DNA of 64,000 bases, taken from positions 116,921-180,920 of the forward strand of contig DYJC01000011.1 in the NCBI GenBank assembly GCA_020723305.1, read 5' to 3'. Origin of the DNA: Desulfosudis oleivorans. GTDB lineage: Bacteria > Desulfobacterota > Desulfobacteria > Desulfobacterales > SURF-7. The translations under genes were made by a program, and so were the position numbers. This document shows, one piece after another, positions 25,059 through 35,054 of the stretch; position 1 is the first letter of the stretch; each line of letters starts with the position of its first letter. The notes beneath the pieces are model-generated. The model had not been told where the DNA came from, searched no databases, and saw nothing but the letters and a program-made list of their open reading frames with translations.

Positions 25059-25895
25059 ATGTTTCTTAGCACATCTCAAAACCTGATAGAAGGAATACGC
25101 AGTTTTTATAAATTCATTTTATTAATCCTTCAGCAGAAAAAACTTATATTCACGCTGGCCAAGCGAGAGGTGAGAGCCCAGTATGTCGGTTCGTTTCTAG
25201 GTTTGATCTGGACGATTATCCACCCGGCCGTGCTTATTTTTGTGTTCTGGGTTGTGTTTAGTGTCGGTTTCAGGGTCAAACCCATGAACGATATTCCATT
25301 TGTTGTCTGGCTTACGGCGGGTCTGGCGGCCTGGTTTGTTTTCTCGGAGATTGTCGGCGGAGCAGCCGGTTCCGTCATTTCTAATGCGCACCTGATTAAA
25401 AAAACATTATTTCAGTCACAAATTCTTCCGGTTGTCAAAATCGTTTCCTGCCTGATAACCCATTCCATATTTCTCTGTGTCTTATTTCTGCTGATTGTCG
25501 GAATGCGGTTGCCATTCAGTTTGTTTTTCTTCCAGTTTTTCTATTATCTCTTCTGTCTGGCGATACTGTCCCTGGGAATCAGCTGGGCCGTGGCCGCCCT
25601 TAATGTTTTTATCCGGGATGTGGGGCAGATTGTCGGTGTTGCACTGCAAGTCGGAATGTGGGCGACTCCCATCTTATGGGATGCCCGGATCATGCCATCT
25701 GTCGTTCAGTCGCTACTGAAGCTGAACCCCATGTATTATATCGTTCAAGGGTATCGCGAATCATTCATCTATTTTGTACCCTTCTGGAAGCATCCGGTAC
25801 TGACTTTATATTTCTGGGTTTTGACCCTGACGATTTTTTTTTTCGGAGCCTTTGTATTTAAAAAGCTGAAACCCCATTTTGCGGATGTCCTGTAG
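25059..25895 (+). CDS. wzm: ABC-2 type polysaccharide export permease (Wzm-like)
   Basis: 278 residues with six hydrophobic segments. The amphipathic N-terminal coupling helix (LAKREVRAQYVGSFLGLIW) is characteristic of O-antigen/teichoic-acid ABC-2 permeases, and LNPMYYIVQGYRESF is the conserved block before the last helices. It pairs with the ATPase encoded 23 bp downstream to move a completed, lipid-linked polysaccharide from the cytoplasm to the periplasm. The family is well conserved and the assignment is firm; which glycan is exported must be inferred from the neighbours. Confidence 0.92.
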   Translation: MFLSTSQNLIEGIRSFYKFILLILQQKKLIFTLAKREVRAQYVGSFLGLIWTIIHPAVLIFVFWVVFSVGFRVKPMNDIPFVVWLTAGLAAWFVFSEIVGGAAGSVISNAHLIKKTLFQSQILPVVKIVSCLITHSIFLCVLFLLIVGMRLPFSLFFFQFFYYLFCLAILSLGISWAVAALNVFIRDVGQIVGVALQVGMWATPILWDARIMPSVVQSLLKLNPMYYIVQGYRESFIYFVPFWKHPVLTLYFWVLTLTIFFFGAFVFKKLKPHFADVL

Positions 25896-25918
25896 GTATC
25901 AGAGAAAAACCGGATATA

Positions 25919-27205
25919 ATGATCATATCAGTAAAAAATATTACCAAGACCTATAAGCTGTACACCCGCCACAGGGATCGGGTAATCGAGACGTTCAGTC
26001 CGTTCGGGAAAAATCGCCACCACCCCTTTTGCGCATTGAAGGATATCACATTTGATATCCAAAAAGGCGAAACGGTTGGTATCGTGGGCCGCAACGGCAG
26101 CGGAAAATCCACGTTGCTTCAGATTCTCTGCGGTATTATACCGCCTACATCCGGTATCATTGAAGTTGAAGGAAAAATATCCGCTCTTTTGGAACTTGGC
26201 GCAGGATTCAACCCGGAATTTACAGGAAGAGAAAACACATATATCAATGCTGCCATTATGGGGCTTACGACGGAAGAAATCGACAGCTGTTTCGATGATA
26301 TCGTCGACTTTGCCGATATCGGTGAATATGTTGATCAACCGGTAAAAACGTATTCAAGCGGAATGTATGTGAGGCTGGCTTTTGCTATTGCAATAAATGT
26401 CCACCCGGATATCCTTGTTGTGGATGAAGCGCTGGCCGTCGGTGATACGCTTTTTCAGGCCAAATGTTTTCAGAAGTTCCGCCAATTTCAAAAACAAGGT
26501 GTTACCATTCTATTTGTCACCCATTCCCTGGATCTTGTTACCAAGTATTGCACATCTGCAATATTACTGGAAAAAGGAAAACTGTACTACAACGGTAGCC
26601 CTAAATCGGTTGTGGATGAATACAATCGGCTGATGGTCAACTGCTCCAGATTGCACGGTGACGAACCTTTACCGTCTCAAGAAGTCGATCTTTCTGTTCA
26701 TGATGCACCGGGACATCCGGAAGGGGATACTATGGGCAGTGTTTGCAACCCGGATGAAAATCGCTATGGCAATGGAAAGGTTAAAATCGTACATGTGGGA
26801 CTTTACACCCAGGAAGGGGAGGTCACGCGAACAATTGTCCATGGACGTGAGTATGAATTCCGGATGAAGGTGGAATTTTATGAAACCATCCGGGAACCGA
26901 TATTTGCTTACACGATCAAAGATGTAAAGGGCTATGATATATCCGGAACCAATACGTACTATCAGGATATTGATACGGGAACGGTTCGGGAAGGTAGTAT
27001 TGTAACGGCAAGATTCCGCCAGATAGTGCCCTTGAATACCGGTGGATATCTGATCTCTTTTGGATGTGCCGGCTTTGAAGATGGAGAATATGTCGTATAT
27101 GAGCGCCGATATGATTGTGTTACATTTGAGGTTGTTTCAGACCGTCCAAGTGTTGGTATTTTCGATTTACATTCAGCAATTACGATAGAAACTGGAATTT
27201 CATGA
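25919..27205 (+). CDS. wzt: Polysaccharide ABC exporter ATPase with C-terminal recognition domain (Wzt-like)
   Basis: 428 residues. The ATPase domain covers 1-240: Walker A GRNGSGKS at 57-64, signature YSSGM at 145-149, Walker B ILVVDE at 165-170 and the switch His in FVTHS. Residues ~275-428 form an extra beta-domain (KIVHVGLYTQEGEV, FAYTIKDVKGYDISGTNT), the Wzt C-terminal type. In E. coli O9a this domain recognises the methyl-phosphate cap at the non-reducing end before export. The methyltransferase/kinase-like protein that follows, overlapping by 4 bp, is the likely partner that makes such a cap. Confidence 0.93.
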   Translation: MIISVKNITKTYKLYTRHRDRVIETFSPFGKNRHHPFCALKDITFDIQKGETVGIVGRNGSGKSTLLQILCGIIPPTSGIIEVEGKISALLELGAGFNPEFTGRENTYINAAIMGLTTEEIDSCFDDIVDFADIGEYVDQPVKTYSSGMYVRLAFAIAINVHPDILVVDEALAVGDTLFQAKCFQKFRQFQKQGVTILFVTHSLDLVTKYCTSAILLEKGKLYYNGSPKSVVDEYNRLMVNCSRLHGDEPLPSQEVDLSVHDAPGHPEGDTMGSVCNPDENRYGNGKVKIVHVGLYTQEGEVTRTIVHGREYEFRMKVEFYETIREPIFAYTIKDVKGYDISGTNTYYQDIDTGTVREGSIVTARFRQIVPLNTGGYLISFGCAGFEDGEYVVYERRYDCVTFEVVSDRPSVGIFDLHSAITIETGIS

Positions 27206-30200
27206 AGCATTTACAATCAGGTTCACTAACCGAAATCAACTGTATGACCCAAAATAATTCCGGGATTTGGCAGAAAACCGGAGAAAAAGGGATCGACTAT
27301 ACTGAAGGAGCACCAGCCGAGGAATATCTTAAAAAAATTCTTTCGTCGATATCGGATGTCGGTTCGTTGTCTTCCGATCTTGATCGAAGTGTGATCGATT
27401 GGTCATCAGAGTACCATCTTAGCTCAAGCAGGGCCAACCTGCTTCGTAGCGTTGTTTTGGATCCGGTCGAAACCGCATTGGAGTTAGGATGCGGATGCGG
27501 GGCCTTGACCAAGTACCTGGGCGAACTGAACATTCAAGTCGATGCGGTTGAAGGGAGCTATACGCGGGCTGAGATTGCCAAGCTTCGGAACCGTGCGCAC
27601 CCGAACGTAAACATTATTCATGCGAATTTCAATGAGCTTCGGTTCCCGGAAAACCATTATAATGCGGTTTTTCTGATCGGCGTTCTGGAATATGCAAGTA
27701 AATTTACGGATTCCGCTTCCGGGGATACAGATGCGCTGATTCAGATCCTGAAGATCGCAAAAACGGCTGTGAAGAAAAACGGGCTGCTGTTTATCGCAAT
27801 AGAAAACCGTCTTGGTCTCAAATACTGGATGGGGGCGGCTGAAGATCATTACGGAGTACCATACGCGGGCTTGTATAATTATCCAAAGAATCAGGGGATA
27901 CGAACATACAGTCTGACTGAGTGGGACCAATTGTTGGCAGCTTCCGGTATTCAGCATTCGCGTTTTATTTACCCGTTTCCGGATTATAAACTGCCCGGTG
28001 TCGTTTTATCTGGTGAGTATCTCCAGGATGAAAAATTTGCTTACAATCATTTGTATCGCATAAATTCAAGGGATTATACAAATGACTGGCGTCATGGATT
28101 GGACGAGTTTCAGCTCTGGAAATCCCTGCACCATTCCCGCTGTGTGAATCAATTTGCGAATTCATTTTTCATTGTTTGTGCAGATGAAACAGATATTTTG
28201 TCAGATGTATTCCCATATGATTTCATTCATTTTTCATCCGCATCAAGGGACCGCTGCTTTAAAACAACGACGTGGAAAAAGGCGGGTGAAAACCACATCT
28301 ATAAAACAAAAGAAAACGTAGAAGATATTTTCAATGCCCGTTCATTGATTGAGCATACCGTGTCCGAGGATCAATTTTATCAAGGCCCGCTTTTATCTGA
28401 GATGTGGATACTGTCACTCTATAGTGATGACTCGAAGCAGGGCTTCTGCACGTTGTTGAAGTCGTTCTATAATTATTTGACAACAATAGACCGCAGCCAA
28501 AATCCTGCTTCGTGCGCCATTGATATCCTGCCCTCCAATATCATTGTACAAGAGGATGGTACCTATACGATATTTGACCAGGAATGGCGAATTGAAAAAA
28601 ATGTGACCATCGAGTTTCTTTTGTTTCGGGCGCTGTTGTGGTTTGCTCACCACAATCGGGGATTGGTCGCAGCAACCTTTGCGAAACAGAATATCCGGAA
28701 TATAATCGAATTTATCGAACATCTTTTTACCGCACTGAATCTGAATCTTTCTAACACGGTAGATGCTTATATCGCATTGGAACAGCAGATTCAGAATTCG
28801 ATTCATATTCACAATACGGATGGACAGATTCACAATATCCTATACCAGTCGATCACACAATCCATCCTACCGTCTACTGAAACGATGGCTTTACAGGCGA
28901 GATTATTCTGGGCGGAAGGAAGGGACGAAAGTTTTTATCTGGAAAAAAGTATTTTACCAACCGGCATGGATCAGCAAAATGATTTCGTCCACTTGACTTT
29001 TCGGCTGCCATCTTCCGTTACCCGGATTGAGAGACTGAGATTCGATCCCATGGAGCAGGGGGGACTGTTCCTGTTGCGAGAGATTCAACTGGATTGTTGT
29101 AACACCGATGAAGGTAAGCCATTTCGTATCTTCCGTTTCGACAACAGAGCTGACCTGTCGGCGAATGTCGATCTGGTCTATATTCATTCGGATCCATCCA
29201 CATCCTTTGGTTTTTATTCCGAAAATGAGGATCCGCAATTCATATTCGAGTTGCCGGAGCCTTTGCTCACACGCATCGATGCCGATTTTTTTCAGTTGAG
29301 CGTAAAAATCCGGTATCTTACTTCACTTCATAAGGTAAGTGAAGGATATTTAAATCTGTTGAATACATATCGGTATGAACTGGAGGAGCAGTATCATACG
29401 ATCTGCAGACACGAAAATGAACTGGAAATAATAAAAGCATCCAAGGCATATCGTTTCAACCAGTTTATCCGTTACTGGGCTTATGAAAAATTGATGCAAA
29501 ATTCACCGTTGATAAAACGATTTGTCATGATTGCAAGCAAGGATGGAGTTATGGCTTCCATTCGACAAACATTTCATTATCTCCGAAGAAATCAAAAACT
29601 GCCCTTTCCGGGGCTGCATCTTACCGACTATGAACGATGGATCAATCAAAACAGGCTGACCGATGAACGAAAAAAAGAAATCAAAGAATTGATTCGCGCA
29701 TTTTCATATCAACCTAAAATCAGCATTATTTTGCCGGTTTATAGGATTGAAATGCGATTCATCGAACGCGCGGTTCAGTCGGTTATCGGTCAACTGTATG
29801 AAAACTGGGAAATTTGTATTGTTGATGATGCTTCAGGCGATGTAAAACTTCAGCACTTTCTTCAAGATATCAGTGATGCCAATCCAAAAATTTATGTAAA
29901 AATTTCGAATGACAATAAAGGAATTGCGCAGACTTCAAATGCAGCGGCGGAAATGGCTGACGGAGATTTTGTTGCATTTCTAGATCATGATGACGAATTA
30001 TGCACGGATGCGCTATTTGAGACGGTTCGGGTGTTGAACGAAAAAGAGTTTGATATTGTTTATTCGGATGAAGATATCATTGATGTTGATAATAAGCCGA
30101 TCGCTCCTCACTTTAAACCCGATTTTTCAATGGATTTATTGCTTTCACACAATTATATTACACACCTGCTGGTTGTTCGCAGAGATTTGTTCCGGAAGGT

Positions 30201-31308
30201 GGGCGGCTTTTCTTCCGCGTATGATGGAGCGCAGGACTATGATCTATTGCTTAAGCTTTCTGAGGCAACTGATCGAATTTGTCATATTCCGAAAATTTTG
30301 TACCACTGGAGAAGCGCGCCGGACTCGACAAGCAATGTTCCTGAACAGAAAAGTTATGCGGACGATGCCGGGAAAAGAGCACTGGAGGGTGCGTTAAAAA
30401 GAAGAAAAATCAGCGGTTCCGTATTGCATGCTGATCGAAGACACTTCTACCGGGTCAAAAGAACAATACATAGCCGTCCGCTTGTGAGTATTCTCATCCC
30501 CTTTAAAGACAAATCCGAGTACCTGGAACAATGCATACATTCCATAATCGAAAAAACCGCCTATCAGAAATATGAAATCATCGGTATCAGTAATACGAGT
30601 GAAAAGGCAGTCACGTTCGAAACCATGCGCAAACTGCAGAAAAAGTATAAACAGTTGCGGTTTTGTGAATATAACATCCCTTTCAATTATTCGAAGATCA
30701 ACAACTATGGGGTTCGGCAGGCCGAAGGCGAACATGTTGTTTTAATGAACAACGACATTGAACTGATCAACGATGACTGGCTGGAAGCACTTCTGGAACA
30801 TTCCCAACGAGAGGAAGTCGGGGTTGTCGGAGCCAAGCTGTACTATCCTGACGATACCATTCAACACGCAGGTATCATCTGTGGAATCGCCGGTTTTGCC
30901 GGACATTCTCACCGCCACTATGAACGCAGTCATCCCGGTTATTTCAACCGGCTGATGCTGACGCAGAACGTCAGTGCCGTAACAGGCGCCCTGTTGATGA
31001 CAAAAAAACAGCTTTACATAGACGTCGGAGGGCTGGATGAGAATAATCTGCGTGTTGCGTTAAGCGATGTGGATTTCTGCCTGAAAATTTTGAAACGCGG
31101 CTTTCTGAATATATTTACACCATATTGTGAAGCATACCACCATGAATCCGTTTCCAGGGGGTATGATGACACGCCGGCTAATAAAAGCAGGTTTGAGCTT
31201 GAAAAACAGTTTTTCATCCGGAAATGGAAGCCATTCCTGGAACAGGGCGACCCATACTATAATCCCAACCTAACACTTGAACGAGAAGATTTCTCCATTC
31301 GAATCTGA
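27202..31308 (+). CDS. 1368-residue methyltransferase, kinase-like, LRFDP-module, double GT2 fusion (WbdD-like chain terminator plus glycosyltransferases)
   Basis: Domains in order: SAM methyltransferase at ~60-280 (motif I ALELGCGCG at 92-100; VLEYASKF); a region at ~330-520 with a kinase-like catalytic pattern (D441-ILPS-N446, then D459 in FDQEW); an LRFDP beta-module at ~565-700; a short helical or coiled-coil stretch at ~712-760; GT2 domain A at ~839-1075 (SIILPVYRIE, VAFLDHDDEL); GT2 domain B at ~1095-1345 (SILIPFKDK, VLMNNDIEL). Methyltransferase, kinase and coiled coil in that order are the plan of WbdD, which caps O-antigen chains and sets their length. The added glycosyltransferases suggest that extension and termination reside in one protein. 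The gene overlaps wzt by 4 bp. The kinase call is tentative. Confidence 0.85.
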   Translation: MKHLQSGSLTEINCMTQNNSGIWQKTGEKGIDYTEGAPAEEYLKKILSSISDVGSLSSDLDRSVIDWSSEYHLSSSRANLLRSVVLDPVETALELGCGCGALTKYLGELNIQVDAVEGSYTRAEIAKLRNRAHPNVNIIHANFNELRFPENHYNAVFLIGVLEYASKFTDSASGDTDALIQILKIAKTAVKKNGLLFIAIENRLGLKYWMGAAEDHYGVPYAGLYNYPKNQGIRTYSLTEWDQLLAASGIQHSRFIYPFPDYKLPGVVLSGEYLQDEKFAYNHLYRINSRDYTNDWRHGLDEFQLWKSLHHSRCVNQFANSFFIVCADETDILSDVFPYDFIHFSSASRDRCFKTTTWKKAGENHIYKTKENVEDIFNARSLIEHTVSEDQFYQGPLLSEMWILSLYSDDSKQGFCTLLKSFYNYLTTIDRSQNPASCAIDILPSNIIVQEDGTYTIFDQEWRIEKNVTIEFLLFRALLWFAHHNRGLVAATFAKQNIRNIIEFIEHLFTALNLNLSNTVDAYIALEQQIQNSIHIHNTDGQIHNILYQSITQSILPSTETMALQARLFWAEGRDESFYLEKSILPTGMDQQNDFVHLTFRLPSSVTRIERLRFDPMEQGGLFLLREIQLDCCNTDEGKPFRIFRFDNRADLSANVDLVYIHSDPSTSFGFYSENEDPQFIFELPEPLLTRIDADFFQLSVKIRYLTSLHKVSEGYLNLLNTYRYELEEQYHTICRHENELEIIKASKAYRFNQFIRYWAYEKLMQNSPLIKRFVMIASKDGVMASIRQTFHYLRRNQKLPFPGLHLTDYERWINQNRLTDERKKEIKELIRAFSYQPKISIILPVYRIEMRFIERAVQSVIGQLYENWEICIVDDASGDVKLQHFLQDISDANPKIYVKISNDNKGIAQTSNAAAEMADGDFVAFLDHDDELCTDALFETVRVLNEKEFDIVYSDEDIIDVDNKPIAPHFKPDFSMDLLLSHNYITHLLVVRRDLFRKVGGFSSAYDGAQDYDLLLKLSEATDRICHIPKILYHWRSAPDSTSNVPEQKSYADDAGKRALEGALKRRKISGSVLHADRRHFYRVKRTIHSRPLVSILIPFKDKSEYLEQCIHSIIEKTAYQKYEIIGISNTSEKAVTFETMRKLQKKYKQLRFCEYNIPFNYSKINNYGVRQAEGEHVVLMNNDIELINDDWLEALLEHSQREEVGVVGAKLYYPDDTIQHAGIICGIAGFAGHSHRHYERSHPGYFNRLMLTQNVSAVTGALLMTKKQLYIDVGGLDENNLRVALSDVDFCLKILKRGFLNIFTPYCEAYHHESVSRGYDDTPANKSRFELEKQFFIRKWKPFLEQGDPYYNPNLTLEREDFSIRI

Positions 31309-31358
31309 TCATCCTGCCCTGTAAAGCAAATGGATATCCGAATAGATTATCTATCCAT

Positions 31359-33311
31359 ATGAATATAAACCATTCAATCAACAGTCGTATTTCTTTTTCC
31401 AATCATCACCGGTGTCTCCTGGTCATCGTTATATTGTATTGGGTCGCGGCGGTTTCTACCGGCATTCACGGGTTTTCAATCACCAAGTGGCACGAGCTCA
31501 TTGATGGTTCCGATCAGCATGAAATCATCTTGGGAGAAGCGCAGGCAATTCGATCCGACGATTTTATCGCAGAACTTCCTTTGATGATCGCCCAATGTAC
31601 GCATGACCCCGGCTTTCCAGTGATGAATCGGAATATCGGGCTGGGTGAAAACATGCTTGCCAATGCTGTTAAACTGCCGGTTTTTCATCCCCTGACCTTT
31701 TTCAGACCGCATGTCTGGGGTTTTTTTATCGGACCGAATACAGGCCTGGCCTGGCTGTGGAACAGCTATACGGTGGGTGTATTTTATTCATTTTTCCTGC
31801 TGGCGATGTTGTTTTCCGGTAACCGTTTCTTCCTCTCACTGGCAGGTGCTGTTTTCTTTTTATACTCCCCATTTGTCCAATTCTGGAGTTTCCACTATCT
31901 GGAGTTGACAATGTTTGCTGCTTTTATACTTATCAGCTTGCACGGCATAATTTTTTCAAACCGGAAATCATATATGTTTGCACATATGATGGTGCTGTGT
32001 TGGTCAGCCTGCGGTTTTATGCTGAATGTCTACCCGGCCTATCAGGTGCCCTTATCATACCTGATATTGTTCCTTCTTATCGGGTTTATACTGAATCGTT
32101 ATTATTTTACAAACAACAACAATTGGCGGGAGCTTTTTTTAAAGAGCAGTGTACTTGTTTTTGCAGGCGTAATCGTGCTTATCATCGGGTTATACTATTT
32201 TTCGGAAAATAAAGAGGTGATTTCCATCACCCAAAACACCATCTATCCAGGCATGCGGTTTGAAACCGGAGGAAATTTTACGCTCCAGAGGCTGTTCAGC
32301 AATCTTCTTTTCCCATGGATAAGGGATAAAAGCCTTGTGGAATTCGGCAACATCAGTGAGCTGGGGTCTTTTCTATTCATTTTTCCATTGATTTTTATCA
32401 TCCACTTGTACAACAGAATCCAGCACAAAGAAAAAATGGATGTGATCACAGCTTGTCTGTTCCTATATATTTTCTGCATGCTGATCTATTTGTTTGTTGG
32501 GATTCCCAGGCCGGTCAGTAAATATTCCCTGATGTATCTTGTTACGACCAACCGGGCGGTTATCGGGATCGGGGTGGCGAATTTTTTACTCATCCTTCGT
32601 TATCTCCATATGCAGCAGGACGTGAAAAGCAAATCTCTGAAGGGATTTGTCAGTCTGACAATCTTTATCATGATCGTTATTTTCGGGATTACCATGGGAA
32701 AAAAGGTCAGCGGGATTTCAACAACCCATATTTTTATTGCTGGTATTTCGTATGGATTATTGACCTATTATTTCATGGATCAAAAAACGAAAGTCGGTTC
32801 ATTTATTGTATTGACCGTCATCATGATGTTTTCGACTTTCTCTTTCAATCCTGTTGTGAGAAATGGGGCCGACTTTATAGCAGACAATCCCTTGTCAAAA
32901 AAAATACTGGAAATAGAAAAAGAGAAAAAAAATACCTGGACAACGTTCGCACCATGGCTGCTTACCAATTACCTCCGGATGATTGGCGTTCAGTCGATCA
33001 ACGGCACTCAATCATATCCGCAGCAGGAATTATGGAGAGCGTTTGATCCAGAAGACGCATACTCAAACGATTATAACCGGTTTGGCCATACAACGTTTAC
33101 CGCCATTCCCAATACTGAAAAAAAACGCATCCTATCTCCGTTTCCCAATCAGATAGAGGTATATATCCATCCGAACGACCCTGTATTTACATCCTTGGGC
33201 GTTGATTATTTTCTCGTGAATCAAGAGAATTCACCTGTCTTTGATTCCATCAGCAGTCTCAGAAGAATTTATTCCTATCACAATCTTCATATCTATCAGA
33301 CAGTCAATTGA
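31359..33311 (+). CDS. Large polytopic membrane protein of unknown function
   Basis: 650 residues with about twelve hydrophobic segments and a C-terminal soluble domain of about 120 residues (WTTFAPWLLTNYLRMIGVQ to the end at IYQTVN). After the first helix there is a long loop, ITKWHELIDGSDQHEIILG and RSDDFIAELPLMIAQC, and then GLGENMLANAVKLPVFHP. The layout resembles YfhO/GT-C type membrane proteins that decorate envelope polymers, but I cannot name the family. A possible hairpin (arms ATGGATA and TATCCAT, 31330-31358) abuts the ATG. It lies 50 bp after the large fusion gene. Confidence 0.65.
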   Translation: MNINHSINSRISFSNHHRCLLVIVILYWVAAVSTGIHGFSITKWHELIDGSDQHEIILGEAQAIRSDDFIAELPLMIAQCTHDPGFPVMNRNIGLGENMLANAVKLPVFHPLTFFRPHVWGFFIGPNTGLAWLWNSYTVGVFYSFFLLAMLFSGNRFFLSLAGAVFFLYSPFVQFWSFHYLELTMFAAFILISLHGIIFSNRKSYMFAHMMVLCWSACGFMLNVYPAYQVPLSYLILFLLIGFILNRYYFTNNNNWRELFLKSSVLVFAGVIVLIIGLYYFSENKEVISITQNTIYPGMRFETGGNFTLQRLFSNLLFPWIRDKSLVEFGNISELGSFLFIFPLIFIIHLYNRIQHKEKMDVITACLFLYIFCMLIYLFVGIPRPVSKYSLMYLVTTNRAVIGIGVANFLLILRYLHMQQDVKSKSLKGFVSLTIFIMIVIFGITMGKKVSGISTTHIFIAGISYGLLTYYFMDQKTKVGSFIVLTVIMMFSTFSFNPVVRNGADFIADNPLSKKILEIEKEKKNTWTTFAPWLLTNYLRMIGVQSINGTQSYPQQELWRAFDPEDAYSNDYNRFGHTTFTAIPNTEKKRILSPFPNQIEVYIHPNDPVFTSLGVDYFLVNQENSPVFDSISSLRRIYSYHNLHIYQTVN

Positions 33312-33394
33312 AACCGGATATTTTATCCGATGAATACAAGAATTTTATCTGCCTTCCAGATGCAGATTTTTTTTAATTTTCAAGCGAGGTATGT

Positions 33395-34966
33395 ATGTCA
33401 GGAAAAAAAGCCGTGATCATTGGAGCCGGCCCGGCAGGTTTGACTGCCGCATATGAACTATTACACCGAACGGATATTAAGCCGGTTGTTTATGAGATGA
33501 CGTCGGATATCGGCGGGATTTCCAAAACCGTGAATTACAAGGGCAATAGAATGGATATTGGCGGCCATCGTTTTTTTTCCAAGTCTGACCGCGTCATGAA
33601 CTGGTGGCTGAACATTTTTCCGGTTCAGGGCGCGCCCTCCCGGGATGACCTGATTTTAAAACGAAAAATACCCCTTTCAACTAAGCCGGGCGCCCCTGAT
33701 CCGGAAAAAGTAGATCGGCTCATGCTGGTCAGAAACCGTCTGTCCAGAATATTTTTTTTGCGGAAGTTTTTTGACTATCCGATTTCATTGAATCTGAATA
33801 CATTTTCCAATCTGGGGATCGTAAAAATATGTAAAATCGGATTCAGCTACATCCACGTGAAGGTGTTTCCCATTCGCAATGAACAGTCTCTGGAAGATTT
33901 TTTAATCAATCGTTTCGGTAAAGAGTTATATACGATTTTTTTTAAAGACTATACAGAAAAAGTATGGGGTGTTCCCTGTGAACTCATCAGTGCCGGCTGG
34001 GGTGCACAGCGAATCAAAGGTTTGTCCGTTACCAAGGCACTTCTGCATGCCGTCAAACAGATGGTCAGAAAAGACACGTCTATTGAGCAAAAAGATACGG
34101 AGACAACTCTGATTGAACAGTTTCTTTACCCCAAATATGGCCCCGGACAGATGTGGGAAGAAGTTGCCGAAATTGTAAGGCAAAAAGGGGGAGAAATCTA
34201 TTTGCAGCATGAAATTACCGGGTTGACCATACAGAATAACCAGGTAACCAGTGTCGAAGTCAGCGTGGGCGATGAAGGAAAAAAAGAGGTTGTTCAGGCC
34301 GACTATTTCTTTTCCACCATGCCGATCAAAGATTTGATCGTTTCCGTACAAAACGGTGTGCCTGAGCGAGTTCTGGAGGTGGCTAGCGGATTGATGTATC
34401 GCGATTTTATCACGGTTGGATTGCTTCTCAAGAAGTTGAAAATACAAAACCAGACCCGCCAGAAAACGATAAATAACATTGTCCCGGATAACTGGATATA
34501 CATTCAGGAGAGGGATGTTCGGTTGGGTCGACTTCAGATTTTCAACAACTGGAGCTCCTATATGGTCAAAGATCCGGATACGGTCTGGATTGGTTTGGAA
34601 TACTTCTGCAATGAGGGTGACGAACTCTGGAGTCAATCCGACGAGGACTTTATCCGTTTTGCGATCCAGGAGTGTGCGAGTATCCATATTATCGAAGAAA
34701 GTGACGTTCTGGATGCGACCATCATTCGTATGCCCAAGACCTACCCTGGATATTTCGGTACCTATGATCGTTTTCAAGAGATTCAGGATTACATTGAAAA
34801 GTATACGAATCTTTTTTTGATCGGGCGAAACGGTATGCATAAATACAACAATCAAGATCACTCGATGTTAACTGCAATGGTTGCGGTGGATAATATCGTT
34901 GCCGGAGAATTCTCAAAGGAAAATATCTGGGCTGTAAATACGGAAGAAGAATATCATGAGGGATAG
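33395..34966 (+). CDS. FAD-dependent oxidoreductase, UDP-galactopyranose-mutase/amine-oxidase-like
   Basis: 523 residues. The FAD-binding Rossmann start is [17 protein letters not shown], followed by the family block [20 protein letters not shown] and HRFFSKSD; near the C-terminus is [18 protein letters not shown], the second FAD-binding segment. Proteins of this type occur in many capsule and O-antigen clusters and resemble UDP-galactopyranose mutase and protoporphyrinogen-oxidase-like enzymes; the exact reaction is unknown. AAGCGAGGT precedes the ATG at 33395. It has an 83-bp gap upstream and an 88-bp gap downstream without other genes. Confidence 0.85.
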   Translation: MSGKKAVIIGAGPAGLTAAYELLHRTDIKPVVYEMTSDIGGISKTVNYKGNRMDIGGHRFFSKSDRVMNWWLNIFPVQGAPSRDDLILKRKIPLSTKPGAPDPEKVDRLMLVRNRLSRIFFLRKFFDYPISLNLNTFSNLGIVKICKIGFSYIHVKVFPIRNEQSLEDFLINRFGKELYTIFFKDYTEKVWGVPCELISAGWGAQRIKGLSVTKALLHAVKQMVRKDTSIEQKDTETTLIEQFLYPKYGPGQMWEEVAEIVRQKGGEIYLQHEITGLTIQNNQVTSVEVSVGDEGKKEVVQADYFFSTMPIKDLIVSVQNGVPERVLEVASGLMYRDFITVGLLLKKLKIQNQTRQKTINNIVPDNWIYIQERDVRLGRLQIFNNWSSYMVKDPDTVWIGLEYFCNEGDELWSQSDEDFIRFAIQECASIHIIEESDVLDATIIRMPKTYPGYFGTYDRFQEIQDYIEKYTNLFLIGRNGMHKYNNQDHSMLTAMVAVDNIVAGEFSKENIWAVNTEEEYHEG

Positions 34967-35054
34967 GGCTCTCCCGCAGTTGAATTTTCTGGGAGTCCAT
35001 ATTTTCCGGACCGCATTTTCTGTACGGATAATTACAGCTGTATGTAACTGACCC

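Noticed and set aside
33926..34861. A 311-codon open frame on the minus strand
   Set aside because: It lies wholly antisense to the well-supported FAD oxidoreductase gene and has no family motif; such long mirror frames are common opposite coding sequence.
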